64,000 nt of DNA, from NCBI GenBank assembly GCA_022747635.1, contig JAKTNV010000024.1:2914001-2978000 (forward strand), given 5' to 3'. This DNA is from Hetaerina americana (taxonomy: Eukaryota > Arthropoda > Insecta > Odonata > Calopterygidae). Position numbers and translations under genes: made by a program. The notes beneath the pieces are model-generated. The model was not told the origin of the DNA. It saw only the letters and a program-made list of their open reading frames with translations, and did no database searches. This document shows, one piece after another, positions 24,015 through 35,690 of this stretch (position 1 is its first letter; each line of letters opens with the position of its first letter).

Positions 24015-24152
24015 GCACATTTAAAATGAAAGAAGTAACTTGGTAATTCCGCACGAACTTTATTAAAATACGATCTAGGTTTCGACCTAGGTCAGGTCGT
24101 ATTTTAATAAAGATCATGTGGAATACCAATCTACTTCTTTCATTTTAAATAT
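24015..24152. repeat. Inverted repeat, arms about 60 bp
   Basis: The left arm (from gcacatttaaaatgaaag) and right arm (ending ctttcattttaaatatgttc) are reverse complements with few differences. The apex is at about 24080: atctaggtttcgacctaggtc. On the minus strand the apex reads CTGACCTAGGTCGAAACC, a self-complementary stem followed by GAAAC. This resembles the stem II/GAAAC half of a hammerhead. Both arms include aataaag..catgtggaat, a context also seen near 20610. No coding capacity. Confidence 0.8.
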
Positions 24153-25394
24153 GTTCCTTAAATTCCGTTAAGTTACACCAGAGAATCTCATCTCAAAACA
24201 AATTTTATCTAAAATAGACATTGTCACAGCATATACGATAGCACTTTTACTTACATCCAGGCTTGAAAAGCCAAAATTAAGTATTGGTTAAATATTAATA
24301 ACCAGATAAAAGTTAAATGGCATAAATATTTTTTCAATAGCTTAGATATATCACGATAACTAAGTACAAAATACTTCTCCATGTATGCAATACGAGCCTA
24401 GAACACAACAATAAGGGTTAGATGACCAGACACCACAGTACTCAGTATTTAAAATATAAATTTCATTTTCTTAGCGCCCTCATGTGCAGTTATTCCGATT
24501 CATTATCGTTAGAAGGAAATGGACAATTTATTCTCTCGGTTTAACGATTCTATATCTTTCTCGTTGTCTCATTTTACTGACCTCTTTGACCTTCAATTCG
24601 GTGATGGTTTTAATTGGAAGACATAAAGACTTAAGATTTCGTGAGATATTTTATTTAACAAATTTTATAGTAACGACGTTGAGGTCTAATATTTTGCTCC
24701 TTGAACAATATGCATGGACCAAGGGGCAAATATATCAAAACACCCTGGACCAATCTTTCTCACCTCCTTTGGATTTCTCCCAGCAAACCCATCTCCTTCC
24801 CTACCTTGCCCAGCACTTCTTCTTTTCTTTTCCTTTCAGTCCATTCTCCTTTTCCACACCCGCATTTGAAAAGAACCAATCTACGCCTATCATCATGCTT
24901 TATTCACCATGTTATCGCGCCGTAAAAAACTATGCCCCATATCAATGCTTTGAATAACCGTTTCTTAACCTCCCTCCCCAACATTCCTGTCGTCAATATC
25001 AACCCCTTTCTGAAAGATTCTTTGCCCAATGCAATTCTACCTAATTATTCAAAATATTACTCGACACAGGCGAAACGATCTACTTTCTAGAATTATAATT
25101 ACATTTGAATTTTTTTTTTTTTAATATTAGCCTGAAGCTAGGTCACTTAATGCTAAAAGGTTTTCCTGATCATACTTTTTAGTATTTTTTCTGATTAATG
25201 CTCGTGTTCAAAAATGACGTTTCAAACTTATTACTTCCAAAGCGAAATTCTAGCATACTATATTCAAAGCATACTCTACGAAAATACGACGGGGTAATTA
25301 ATACAATCAAGCATTAATACAAAGGTGAACTGCTCCGAATTAAGTGAAGTGGATTTATCTGTAATTTAAATATAATTTTAATTCTGATACTGCG
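24153..25394. other. Non-coding stretch
   Basis: A frame at 24484-24957 is open for 157 codons, but its composition follows a pyrimidine-rich run at 24740-24860 and it shows no family motif. I do not support it as a gene. Confidence 0.5.
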
Positions 25395-25505
25395 TTTATA
25401 ATAACAACGCCCTAGCTTCTCTTCGCCGTACATGATATAATTCGGCAATCAAATCACCTTTACAAGGATCCCTTACACCAGCAATATATTCTTAATTAGA
25501 CCAAA
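25395..25505 (-). mobile_element. Short L2/CR1-like LINE fragment
   Basis: On the minus strand one frame reads EYIAGVRDPCKGDLIAEL followed by a basic RRREAR stretch. This corresponds to the region just after the palm domain in the family copies at 45890-46090 (LIAELDRVQRSGGRFV) and 48500 (LIADLTRVHRRGARVV). Only about 110 bases are recognisable. Confidence 0.6.
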
Positions 25506-26228
25506 CTATCAAAAATTAGCCAGTCACTTAATGCGTGTTAATTTTCCATGCGTGTATACACATTCTTCCCGTTTATTGTAACACATTCCTTGGCACCATT
25601 TTGACTAAAATTATTTGATGACTCAAAAAGGAGATATTATATATTCTATGTTCCATTTTCACTCTTTCATGATGATATGGAGCGGCTGACGTTCGTCCAA
25701 ACTTAAACATTTGATAAAGCTTTGACGAAATGACATAACCCGTTGCTGAGTAAGAGAGTTTGACTTTTGGCGAGTTTCTCAGTCTGATAATGCTTAGGTC
25801 AGGGTTCCCATACATATTGTTTAGCGTATTTTTCTAACAGTTGATATAAATGTATGGCTAATACTGCAATTCTGCACGATCACCTTCAAGAAACTGACTA
25901 AAATATTTCTCATATAGTGTAGAAAAACGCTAATGGTAAAATAATAGGGACCTCAACCTGAAGTAAGTTAGGAAATACATGTGCAAAATGGGTCTAAGCT
26001 TCAATTCAAACAGCTCACAATCATCACGAGATGGTGCATGATAGATGCACGAAATCTTGTTTCCTAGGGCATTTCTGCAAAAAATTCAACTATTGACCCG
26101 ACACCTACCAACATTCCGGGGTGATTTCTCTTCGACGAGGACGCCAGACAAGATTTCCATATTCAGGGTAGTCGTCCGTTGAGGGAAGCAGCACGGCTCC
26201 GCCTCTTCCTCTATTCCTCTCCTTCTTG
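25506..26228. other. AT-rich non-coding stretch
   Basis: No gene or mobile element was recognised. Confidence 0.5.
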
Positions 26229-26660
26229 GGAATAAGCTTCATTTCGCTGAAACGTAATACCTGCAGCCTACCCCAAAATCATACCCTAGAGCTCTCCTCC
26301 CTTGTACCAGGCGATATCCGCCCCTTACTTCGCCATGTTTTTTTCTCCTCCGCAGGTGCAAACATTCGCCCGCTCTCTCTTCCGCTCCCTTCATCACTCT
26401 CCCTACCTCCCTCTTTCTCTCCCTACCTCTCTCAATTCCTACCTTTCTCCCTCCACCTATCTTTTCCTCTCCCTCTTGTAAATCTTCCCACTCTCCCCCG
26501 CCTCCCGCTTGCTCCGCTTTCTCACTTCCATGTTCTTCTTTTTCAACCCTTCCCACTTCCCTCTCACTCTCCCTATTTTTCTTTCTTCCTCCCTCACCCA
26601 CCCTTCCTCTTTCTTCACTCCTCTCTCTTTCCCCCTTTGTCCCTCCCATTGAATCTCATT
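26229..26660 (+). repeat. Polypyrimidine tract
   Basis: More than 400 bases are strongly C/T-biased on the + strand (repeated ctccctc, cttccc, ctctcc). This gives a 186-codon Pro/Ser/Leu/Phe frame on + and a 136-codon Glu/Arg/Gly frame on minus. Both frames come from the bias and neither looks like a protein. Confidence 0.8.
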
Positions 26661-28769
26661 TCAATGCCTCGTGAGTCTTCTCACCCACTTCAGTTCCCAC
26701 CATTAAAATTTCGTCGCATACTAGTATATTTTCGTCGCATAGTATATTTTTGCCCCACTCTGAATCACCACGGACACGCATCCTAGGCCTTTCCTCTCTC
26801 CAGCTTCCAATTTCAATTTCCCTTCCCTCTTCCTTCGGTATTCCGGTTTTATAAAGTCCATCCCACCGGACTGGACAGTGTTTCTTTTGTCTCCCATTAT
26901 AATGTCTCCAAACTCTCCTCAAGAATTCTCTCTCCATATTTTGTTGTGGATTTGCCAAAGAATTACTATGCACTAACTACGGAAACAGGAAACGGTAGCA
27001 CGTGTTGTGGAATTAATGAATCTGGGAGAGGGGCTGAGAAGCGAGCCGCCGCACATGTTACCAGCGACTGTGTGAATGCATGTCATCAACGAGAACTCTC
27101 CATTTCATAAGGAGTACCACTAAACATCGACAAGTAATCTCTAGCGACTGGTTAATTGCAGTGGTCAATGTGTTAACGTCTCACATCACATTATACAGTT
27201 TTGATGCTATTAACGAATTGAGTGTATTCCTATGCCTGCCTCTTTTCCTAGGGGAATACATCTTACGTCCTGCACTGCTCGTTGGATGAAATACTAACAT
27301 GTGGCGGTGTGAGTGTCTGTAGTGAAAATGCGGTGAATTCAGCCGCCCTAGCATCCTTCCTCCCTCAGGTTCTTATATTTTCCTAATTACAAGTCACAGG
27401 AAAAAAATTTCATTCATCTTCAAAGTTTTGTTAAAATTTCGAGAGTATTTATAAATAGTGTAACCGTTGAATTATGTATTTTTCAACATTGTTTTAGTTA
27501 TAGCAAAAATAAATATGCTTTTCTACTTAGGAAGCATGCTTTTCGCCACTGGCCAGCTAAAATTTGACGAAATATCGCGATGCAGGCATTAATATTTTAA
27601 AATTGGCTAGTCACTGTTCTCAATTCTTCACTTTTCACGAGATAAAGATAATATTATTCTAATTTTTAACCCACCAAGAGTATTGCTTTAAAAATTGAAT
27701 TCTTCTTGGTTTATGTGAAATAATTTTATGATACGGTTAGTGGAAATTTGTTCAAATAAAATATTCCCCTCTTAAGAACCAAAAATGCTAACGAAAAATA
27801 ATTTTACAAATGATCCAGCCATAAAAGGGAAAGGTTAACCATATTTGAAATTAATTCAAAGCATTGTTTATTGGAATTCATCAAATAAATTATTCATCTT
27901 TCCCGTCAATATTCACCATTTCAGTCACTTTTTAAGGATGTTTTTACGACATGAATGACGGGAGGGATGCAACAGTGCACACGACACCAAAATTTTATCG
28001 ATGGAAACCCTCTCCTGCGCTTTACACGTCTGGCTGAATACGCCAATTGGTGGAATTTTCACGACCTCTGGGTTTTTTGAACACCGGGTGTTCTCTTTCT
28101 CTCTCTCTCTCACACACACCCGCCTTGCAGTTGTTAAGCCCGGCCCCGATTATGAGCGTGGCCATTTATTTTTCGAACCGCGGCAGGGCCGAAAATTGGA
28201 AGGCTGGTTACGATCCTGCTCTCGATTTCAAACGACTAGTGGTTTTCAAAGTTAAGGTCTCTCCGTAACTGGGGACTTTCGGCTCTTGATGGCACTTGAA
28301 AATATTTACTGTTACAGAGCACAGAGCCATGGGTAGCAACCTCCGAGTAAAATAATGAGGGAGTTGTCAGAACTTGAACGCTTATCAAAATTACTTCATG
28401 CTAATAGTTAATCATCTTCTTTTAAAGTGCAGTCCGATTAATTAAGTCTCGAAATCGACATGAATACCCCGCGATCCAACAAAAAGGTGTGTGGCAGGGG
28501 GTGCAAGCACCAGGTGGGAAGGGTGAGAGATAAGGGAGGATATGGGAGAGGAAGGGTAAGGGGAAAAATTTTCGTTAAAAAAACCATCAAATAACGTTCA
28601 AACTTGTATATGCTGGAGAAAGACCCAATTCAAAACTAATGTCAATTTACCTAACCAACTAGTAACTTGCTGTGCGAAAAATGGGAATGAAAATGAACTA
28701 AAACCAACTATTCGACAGACTTCTACCAAAACAAGACAGGTCGTACAGAACTGAAAAATAAGAAGGGGA
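26661..28769. other. Non-coding stretch
   Basis: No gene was recognised. A (ct)n(ca)n microsatellite lies at 28094-28120. Short overlapping frames near 28000-28270 have no motif. Confidence 0.5.
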
Positions 28770-29310
28770 AACTCCATCATCACATAGAAATTCGCTAGTT
28801 TCGACAGAATACGAGTGGTCTCGGGTGTACCTCAGGGTAGTGTTACCGGGCCGTTGCTTTTCTTGATTTTTGTAAACGATTTCAACCTTGAAGTGAAAAA
28901 AAATTAGGATGTTCGCGGATGACACGGTGATATATTGGGAGAAATCTTGGAATGAGAATCATTCAACGCTAGCAAAGGATCTAGTTTGTATTTCGGAATG
29001 GTGTACAACATAGAGATTGCCATTAAACCATAGCACATGTTCGGCGGTAAAATTCTTTAAAAGTTCAACGGAATTTGTTTACAAATTAGCTAGAGTTGAC
29101 CTAGAAGTAGTTGATACGGCAAAATACCTAGGTGTTACAATCACTTGGGGCACCCACATACGTAAAATCTGCTGGCAAACATAAAAAATTTTGATTTATT
29201 AGACGATTTCTAGGCAGGAATGACCATAAGGTCAAGGAACGTTGTTACCATGCTCTCTTTTATGGCCTTATTTAGAATATTTATGTAGTAACGTGTCTCC
29301 AGATCATTTA
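28770..29310 (+). mobile_element. L2/CR1-like LINE fragment, 5'-truncated
   Basis: The + strand reads [20 protein letters not shown] (about 28800-28885). After a frameshift it continues as MFADDTVIYWEKS (motif C with both catalytic Asp residues, about 28912), then ISEWC, AKYLGVTI (about 29125) and FIRRFLGR.DHKVKERCY (about 29200). This is the middle to C-terminal part of the same LINE family as 1-1200 and 46120-48930. Several stops and shifts are present and the endonuclease is absent. Confidence 0.85.
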
Positions 29311-32300
29311 AACATTTTACCAGTACTTAAGACGTAGTCCAATTCCATCTTCCGTCACATAATTTATTAAGAATATACTCCACACCACAGTCATGTTAAT
29401 TAGTCCTAGAGGTAGGTTTAACTTAGCTCCGTATTAAGACCAAGTCTTTGTTCCCCTTCTTTTCTGTGCTGAACCTTTATCGGCGCTAAACCCAAATCTT
29501 CACCTTTGAACTAATACTTATATTGATATTTTTTATTATTTCCTTTATTGCATCTCTTTATAGTTTTACAGTGCAGTTTTTTGTTTTGGTTATTCGGTAC
29601 TTGATTGATAAGGCCTTAATTTTAACTTCGTTTTATTTAAACCTTTCTGTCCAAAAAATGCATTTAAATCCCGAAATGGTGGTGTTCAATTCCAGTTAGA
29701 ATAAGGACAGCAATGCTTATGGTGCTTTGCAGGATATCAAGAAGAAGTATAAGTAGATTCTACATTAAAACACTATATTATTTCATTCAAGAAATTCATT
29801 TGAATTATGGATGATTATTTCTTTGCTTTGGTGACATTTTTAAACCTATTAGAAAGATTGATGTTTGTATATCTACACACACTACAGATTGCCTTATCAG
29901 ATTGCCAAAACACTGCCTGTATTTTCATTTTAGTTGGTACTCCAGGTATTTCTCTCATACATTTTTATTTATCTATGGATCCTTCTGTTAGTTATAGTAT
30001 TTGGAAAAGGATATGAATAAATACTTGAAATTATTCTTGCCGCATTGGGTTTTAGCATTTGCTAGAGGGGGTATTAAATCCAAGGTCGTCTGCGAAAAAC
30101 GTTTGTTTTGATTTATTGGAAGAGAATCTGCGAGTTCGCCTCCTGGAAAAGCCTCGGAATTACGGAAGTTGTATTTTCTCAAAACTTTCACCGGGTAAAA
30201 TTCCCTCGCTTACCACAGAATATTTCATTTTAAAACGGCATCACTTTAACGACTTAAGCCTCTTAGTGAATTCCATAAATATAACGATCAGAGTAACGTA
30301 TTTTCGGACTAAATCTCTCTTTGACTTGAAATGTCGGTCGAAATGTATGCACCACGAAAAATATCTCCGTTTAATAAGCATGTAGTCTAGAGACAACGTG
30401 CCTCGAACGTCACGAATAGGGAACCCGAAGTTCGTGGCTTCGTAGTCACCTCTGTCGAGGGTGTGATATTTGGGTGATGTTTGCCGAGCTAAATATTGGA
30501 TGATTGTTGTTTCATTAATCTCATAAACTAATAATAAAAAACAGAATTTCCGGTTCCAATTCCTGCTCAGTACCGAGGGCTATTTAAAAGATAGATGGAA
30601 GTCCTCTCACGCGCTATGGTAACGTTCGAGGACAGAGAAGCATATCCCGGGCATCTTAAGGTCAAGTACATGGCCAGCAAGTATCCTACAGTTACTTATG
30701 GAAGATCAAAAGTTCTGCACAACTCCATTTGTTTAATATGGTAATATATTAACATTATCAACGCAGGAATAATCTCTTAAGACAGCCAAAGAGGTACACG
30801 GCATAGCCAAGCCAGAAGTAAGCGAAGAGGCTTGACCGGATGTTATGACTGATGGCTTTTCTCTCTCTCGAGATAGGCCGTTTCAAATTTATCATTTGTA
30901 CCTACATATATTCTCTTGTGGCTCCCGTTCGGAAAATACTTCGTCCTTTGGATAGGGTGCTAAACTGTGTTCCTCCAAGCGTTTCGTTTGAAGCGGTCAA
31001 AGGTCGTCTCCGAGTTCCTCACCGTCCTCCCCCAACACTAAAGATTCTATCTACCCCCAACTTGCCCGCAAATGAACCCAACCATCGGTCGCTTCCCCTT
31101 GTGATACTAAGACAATGCTCATTCGAATTCGACCCTTTCATGACTTCATCATTCAGGACTGTTCGCGCTGGCGGATACTGTGCCCCGCCGCTGTAAACTG
31201 CCTACTGAATCCCTCGCTCCGCACCACCGATCGTCGTAATTTAGCTGGAATTGTGCTGGGGCGTAAATTTGGAGAAGAGGAAGGCAAAGTCTGCTTCGTC
31301 ATCGAATTAAATCCTTCGTGGATAGTCCTTAATTTCCCCATGAAGAGATTCCATTTCTTGAGATTGTTGCCGGTTCATGCTCGCGAGTTTCTAAGACTCT
31401 ATTCAATGGATTCGGTAGTTTCAATTTTCAATGCCGGCCTACTAATTTTTCTGTAAGTATTTGCCTCGGCAAAATCTCCCTTGTTTCGGATGTAGAAGTT
31501 ATTCCTCTCGATTCTCTGTTCTCAAGTACGTGCTTAAGAAAAATACGCTCGTATTGATAACTGTTTAATATTCTCCGCACTCTATTAGTTTCGTGCAAAT
31601 ATGGGTATGTTCTCATTTCCATTCGTACGTAGCTTACTTTAGAGATATCTAGACGTATTTTGCAACGCTTGATGCCGCTTTAACTGTTCATTCTCAAAGG
31701 TTTCTTTTCGTGTTCATCTTCCGTAAAAACTTTTATAATTTATTTTAATATTTTTATTCTCGTCTATTAATGCCATGATCATTCATAGTGTTTCACTCTG
31801 AATATTGGTTGACTGTTGCCCTCCACTCTTCTCTTTTGGTTTCGAACTTCCCTACGCCCTAATATTTCATCGTCTAATATGATTATTTTCTTGGTCTATC
31901 TGTTTACTTCTGTCTTTCACTCGGTATATCCAAAATTATTTTCCCATCTATTACCTTTTTTAACACAATCTTATAGTCTTCAGGTATTCCCACTCCTTTT
32001 CCTACCGTCATTTGTCTTTTTCTCTGCTACACTATGGTATACTTAATTTCCCATGTTATCTCTCCTTTTGATTGAGCTTCCATTTCCAGCTTCAGGTTTT
32101 GAAGGCTTCTATTTATCTCTGGTCCGATTTCCAATCACCTAGGTTTATGCTAGGTTTATTATTTTCGTATGTTTTTCCAACGTACTTATTGAATTATTGC
32201 TTCCAACCTCTCGTGAGGTTGGAATTTCCTTATCTTTCAGTTAAATTTTTGCAAATGATTATCAGCACGTCCAAATTCCTTCTCTCTCAGTAAAAATGTC

Positions 32301-35300
32301 GCAAATGGTGATCTTATCATCCATGCATGATAATGTTTTGCTGAATAAAAAGAGTGATTGAAACGTAATTTTTTAAAGTATTAAGCTAGCAGCGCAGGGA
32401 GCATACCACTCGTTCTTGCAACGCAGTGGAAATTCCAATGCACCCAAGGTGAATGAAATTGCAGTGTTAACCAACGCAGGCAATCAACTGATCCATAAGT
32501 TATTTACGCCGTAAAGTACATAAATTTAAAAAAAAGCCCTTAGAGATGATTTTTTTTCTCCGAACACTCGTTTTGTTCCTCGGGGAGGTTGCAGAGGTGT
32601 GAGAGGAAATGATTTATCACAGCTTGATATCGACTATGTTTTATTTCCTCGATCTATTTTTGTTTCTCCTAATGCCACCAGGGAGGTATTATTTTTCCGT
32701 TTTATAGTTTGTGGGGGTAAAACTTATGTTTAAACTTCCAGAAGGAGTTATGAGTCGCCAGGGTTTTAGTTTAAACATTTGTTTTATAATATTCAATAAA
32801 TAATTTTAATGGGAAATCAAGGCTGGTTATTTTGACGGGAATAAAATATTTTTCCTTCCAAAAGCTATATTGCCTTCGTTAGTATTACCCCAGCTAAATT
32901 TGTGACGTTAACAAATGGTCTTTAAAATGAATCTTTTGCAAAATGCTATGGAATTATGTTAGTCTTATCTGGTTGATTGCAAGAGAATGCCATATTGGCT
33001 AAAATCTAATGTGCACGTATTTCATTTGCGGTTACTCGATATATCTATAGGATATGCAGAAATTTAAATATATAAAATCAATTTTTACCAAAATTTAATT
33101 TAAGAATAAACTTATGAGGAAGAAAAATCTTCGAATTTCGATACTAAAACGCGATTACAGTTTAGCTCACTATAAATGACCGCATGCGTCAGCAGTTTGG
33201 CCCAGGAACATATTAACTCTTATATTTCACTCTATAGTTTTGGAGAGCATAAGTGATTATTGAATATTGCATTAATATGATTATCTGCACCTGCGAGAAC
33301 TGTGTACTACGGAGGATGCATTCATACAAGGAATTCACGCGTAACATGCATACAAGATACGGGAAGAAAAAAACGTTGGTTCTACTATTAACTAAAAAGG
33401 TATCGCTATCAATTCTGTAAAGGAGAGACCATCATCCTTCGTGAAAACGTCATGGAAAGAAAAAAATGTGAAAAATATTGCTGGTAATCTTTTCAGTTCC
33501 ATGCACCGTATGCATCCATTCATTCTCCCTCAATCCAACTTCTTCCCGAGATTAAGCATCCATTTGGAATGATATCTCATATTTTTACATTTCAACGTTC
33601 TTTCAAATCAAATCTATGAAATTGTATTTTTGACACCCGCAAATGAGAGCAGCAATTCTCTTTGGCTTAGTAATTCAGTGCAAGTAGTGTTTCAGGCTGT
33701 GAATAATCGGAAAGTTCATTATTTTCCTCCACGTCTCTCTCTCCCTCTGTGTTTTTCTATCGTCTCTTATGTTTTCCTTTCGTCTACTCTTTCCATTTTT
33801 TCCAATATTCTGGAAAGTCCACGGAAGTATCGACGAAATGTCGAATGAGAGAAATCTCCGAGACGAGGAGCAAAAATAACAAAGTGCACGTTACAACATA
33901 TGGTTAATGCACTAATATTTGTATCTCAGTGGCTCTTGTAAAGAGTCCTCATATCTTAAATGAATAGAAAATTTACCCAGTTTGCATTCAAATTTCGTGA
34001 AATTTTCGAGATAAGCTTAGCAATACGGTGCGTCAGTTAACCGAGAAACCCATCCACAATTACGTAGCCTAAAGGGATGAGCTATTTATATTCGCAGCTA
34101 TTGGTACCATGATCTCCTTCACATCGTACCCTTTCTAAGTAGGCACTGTCTAGGAAAGTATTGTTTTAGGCTTTAAAAGGAAGCCTTTACTGAAGTCTTC
34201 CCTACTTTCCTACCATTACATCCTTGTTTTGTCATCTGTCACCACGGTACCCTCTTTAGTGCAAGCTCTCCTCTTTTTAATACCGGTAATATACTCTCCT
34301 CTTTTTAATACCGGTCATGGTAGTATCCCCAACCACATCACACCTGACCGAGCTACCCTTCCCTATCAAACTATTAACTCTTCTCTCATTGACTCCTCTT
34401 CTTTCTCTCAGTTTCATGATAAAGTTTCATTCGATCTCTCATCATGACGAAACTAATGTAGCGTACAGCTTTCATAATTGATTATTACTGGTATATTCAT
34501 TACAGACTCCTTCATGATGCATTCACTCTCTACCCTAGTTCCTTTTTTTCCCACAAACGTTCTCCAACTACTCCATAACCAACATATTCCGTCGGCATTT
34601 CTTCTTATCCATAATAATAGAAATTCCACTTCCATACAACAATCTAAAGAATACAACTTTGTGCACTGCCTCAAGGAAATATTCCAATATAATTAAACCA
34701 TTTGATAAATCTTTTGCACATTAAACCTCAAAATACCCGGTGGTCGGAGGATAAATTGAGTCGATGTTAATTCTTCAAGGATCGAAGTTAGCGGTTCTTC
34801 ATAAATTAAAAATAAATAGACATCAGATTTTTGCTTTCATCTAAAATAAACAAAAACAATTTCGAAAAGTATTTTGATTTCATAGTTTTTATCACTCAGA
34901 AATTATAACTCCCAAGGAAATCCGTCAGAATATCAAGTTCTTTAAATCTTAATTCAGATTATCATCAATCTGGCTTAAACCCCAAAATACGATGCTATAT
35001 TAAACAGTTTGCTTATACCTCTCACCATCGAAGAAGGATATTATACTTTGAAAAAGTACAATACAAGACTTATTACTCGAAAGATAATCAATGAGATTTC
35101 ACATAGTGATCTTATAGAAATATTGAACCATTAAAAAGTAAATTCTAATCAACATTTTGCTCATGATTAATAATAGTAATCTCAATTAAATGACTCGGAA
35201 AGTAACTGCGTAATGAGTCATCGTCTTCGCCTCTCTTATGAAAGTATTCTTCAGCCCTCGATGAGTAATTATATCCTGTCATAAGTTCAAGTATTGCTTC

Positions 35301-35389
35301 TTTTGGAAAGTTTAAATGTGGGATCGACCATTAACGAAAAGCATGTTGACCCAATCCCTCGGTCATGGTTTGCTGGAAGATTTGTAGCT
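29311..35389. other. Long non-coding stretch
   Basis: No exon or mobile element could be supported. A moderately GC-richer patch at 30930-31330 contains overlapping frames on both strands without a recognisable family. A 28-base unit beginning ctctcctctttttaatacc is directly duplicated at 34266-34316. The rest is AT-rich. Confidence 0.5.
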
Positions 35390-35690
35390 GGAAAACGATG
35401 TCTCCCTTGAGGTAGGGCGTATTTCGTTTCCCCGGGCTGCCACTGCCGGTCCCCCCGCCGGCAACTGAGCACGGAGCGACCGCGCTTCCCTGCATCCCCG
35501 CGGGCGGTCAGCGAAGTCGACGGCAGCACACCTATTTGCCTCTCCGCGCCGCAGACAGATAGGAGGGGACAGCGGAAGGGTGGTTTTTCGTGCGGGATGG
35601 GGGTGGTGGTGCCGCGCGGACGCTCGGTGTCCGGGGCATCGTTGTCTGCGAGGATGATGCCATCCTGCGGTCAAATGCGCGAATACTGCA
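35390..35690. promoter_or_regulatory. CpG-rich island, candidate promoter or 5' exon
   Basis: About 300 bases are GC-rich with frequent CG (ccccgccgg, gcgaccgcgc, ccccgcgggcgg, gccgcgcggacgc) inside an otherwise AT-rich region. It lies about 3.1 kb upstream of the first recognised TBC exon and on the expected 5' side of that gene. It may be an internal promoter or an upstream exon. I could not identify a TBC-protein coding frame within it, so the assignment is positional inference. Confidence 0.35.

Noticed and set aside
24484..24957. 157-codon + frame
   Set aside because: Half of it lies in a pyrimidine-rich run and it shows no recognisable domain.
26226..26786. 186-codon + frame and 136-codon minus frame
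   Set aside because: The same composition artefact of a C/T-rich tract; no domain and no splice context.
34266..34316. Two copies of a 28-base unit
   Set aside because: A simple local tandem duplication; two copies only and no sign of an array, including CRISPR.
35363..35674. 103-codon His/Arg/Pro-rich minus-strand frame in the CpG island
   Set aside because: GC-rich sequence lowers stop frequency. The residues show no family pattern and no splice support.
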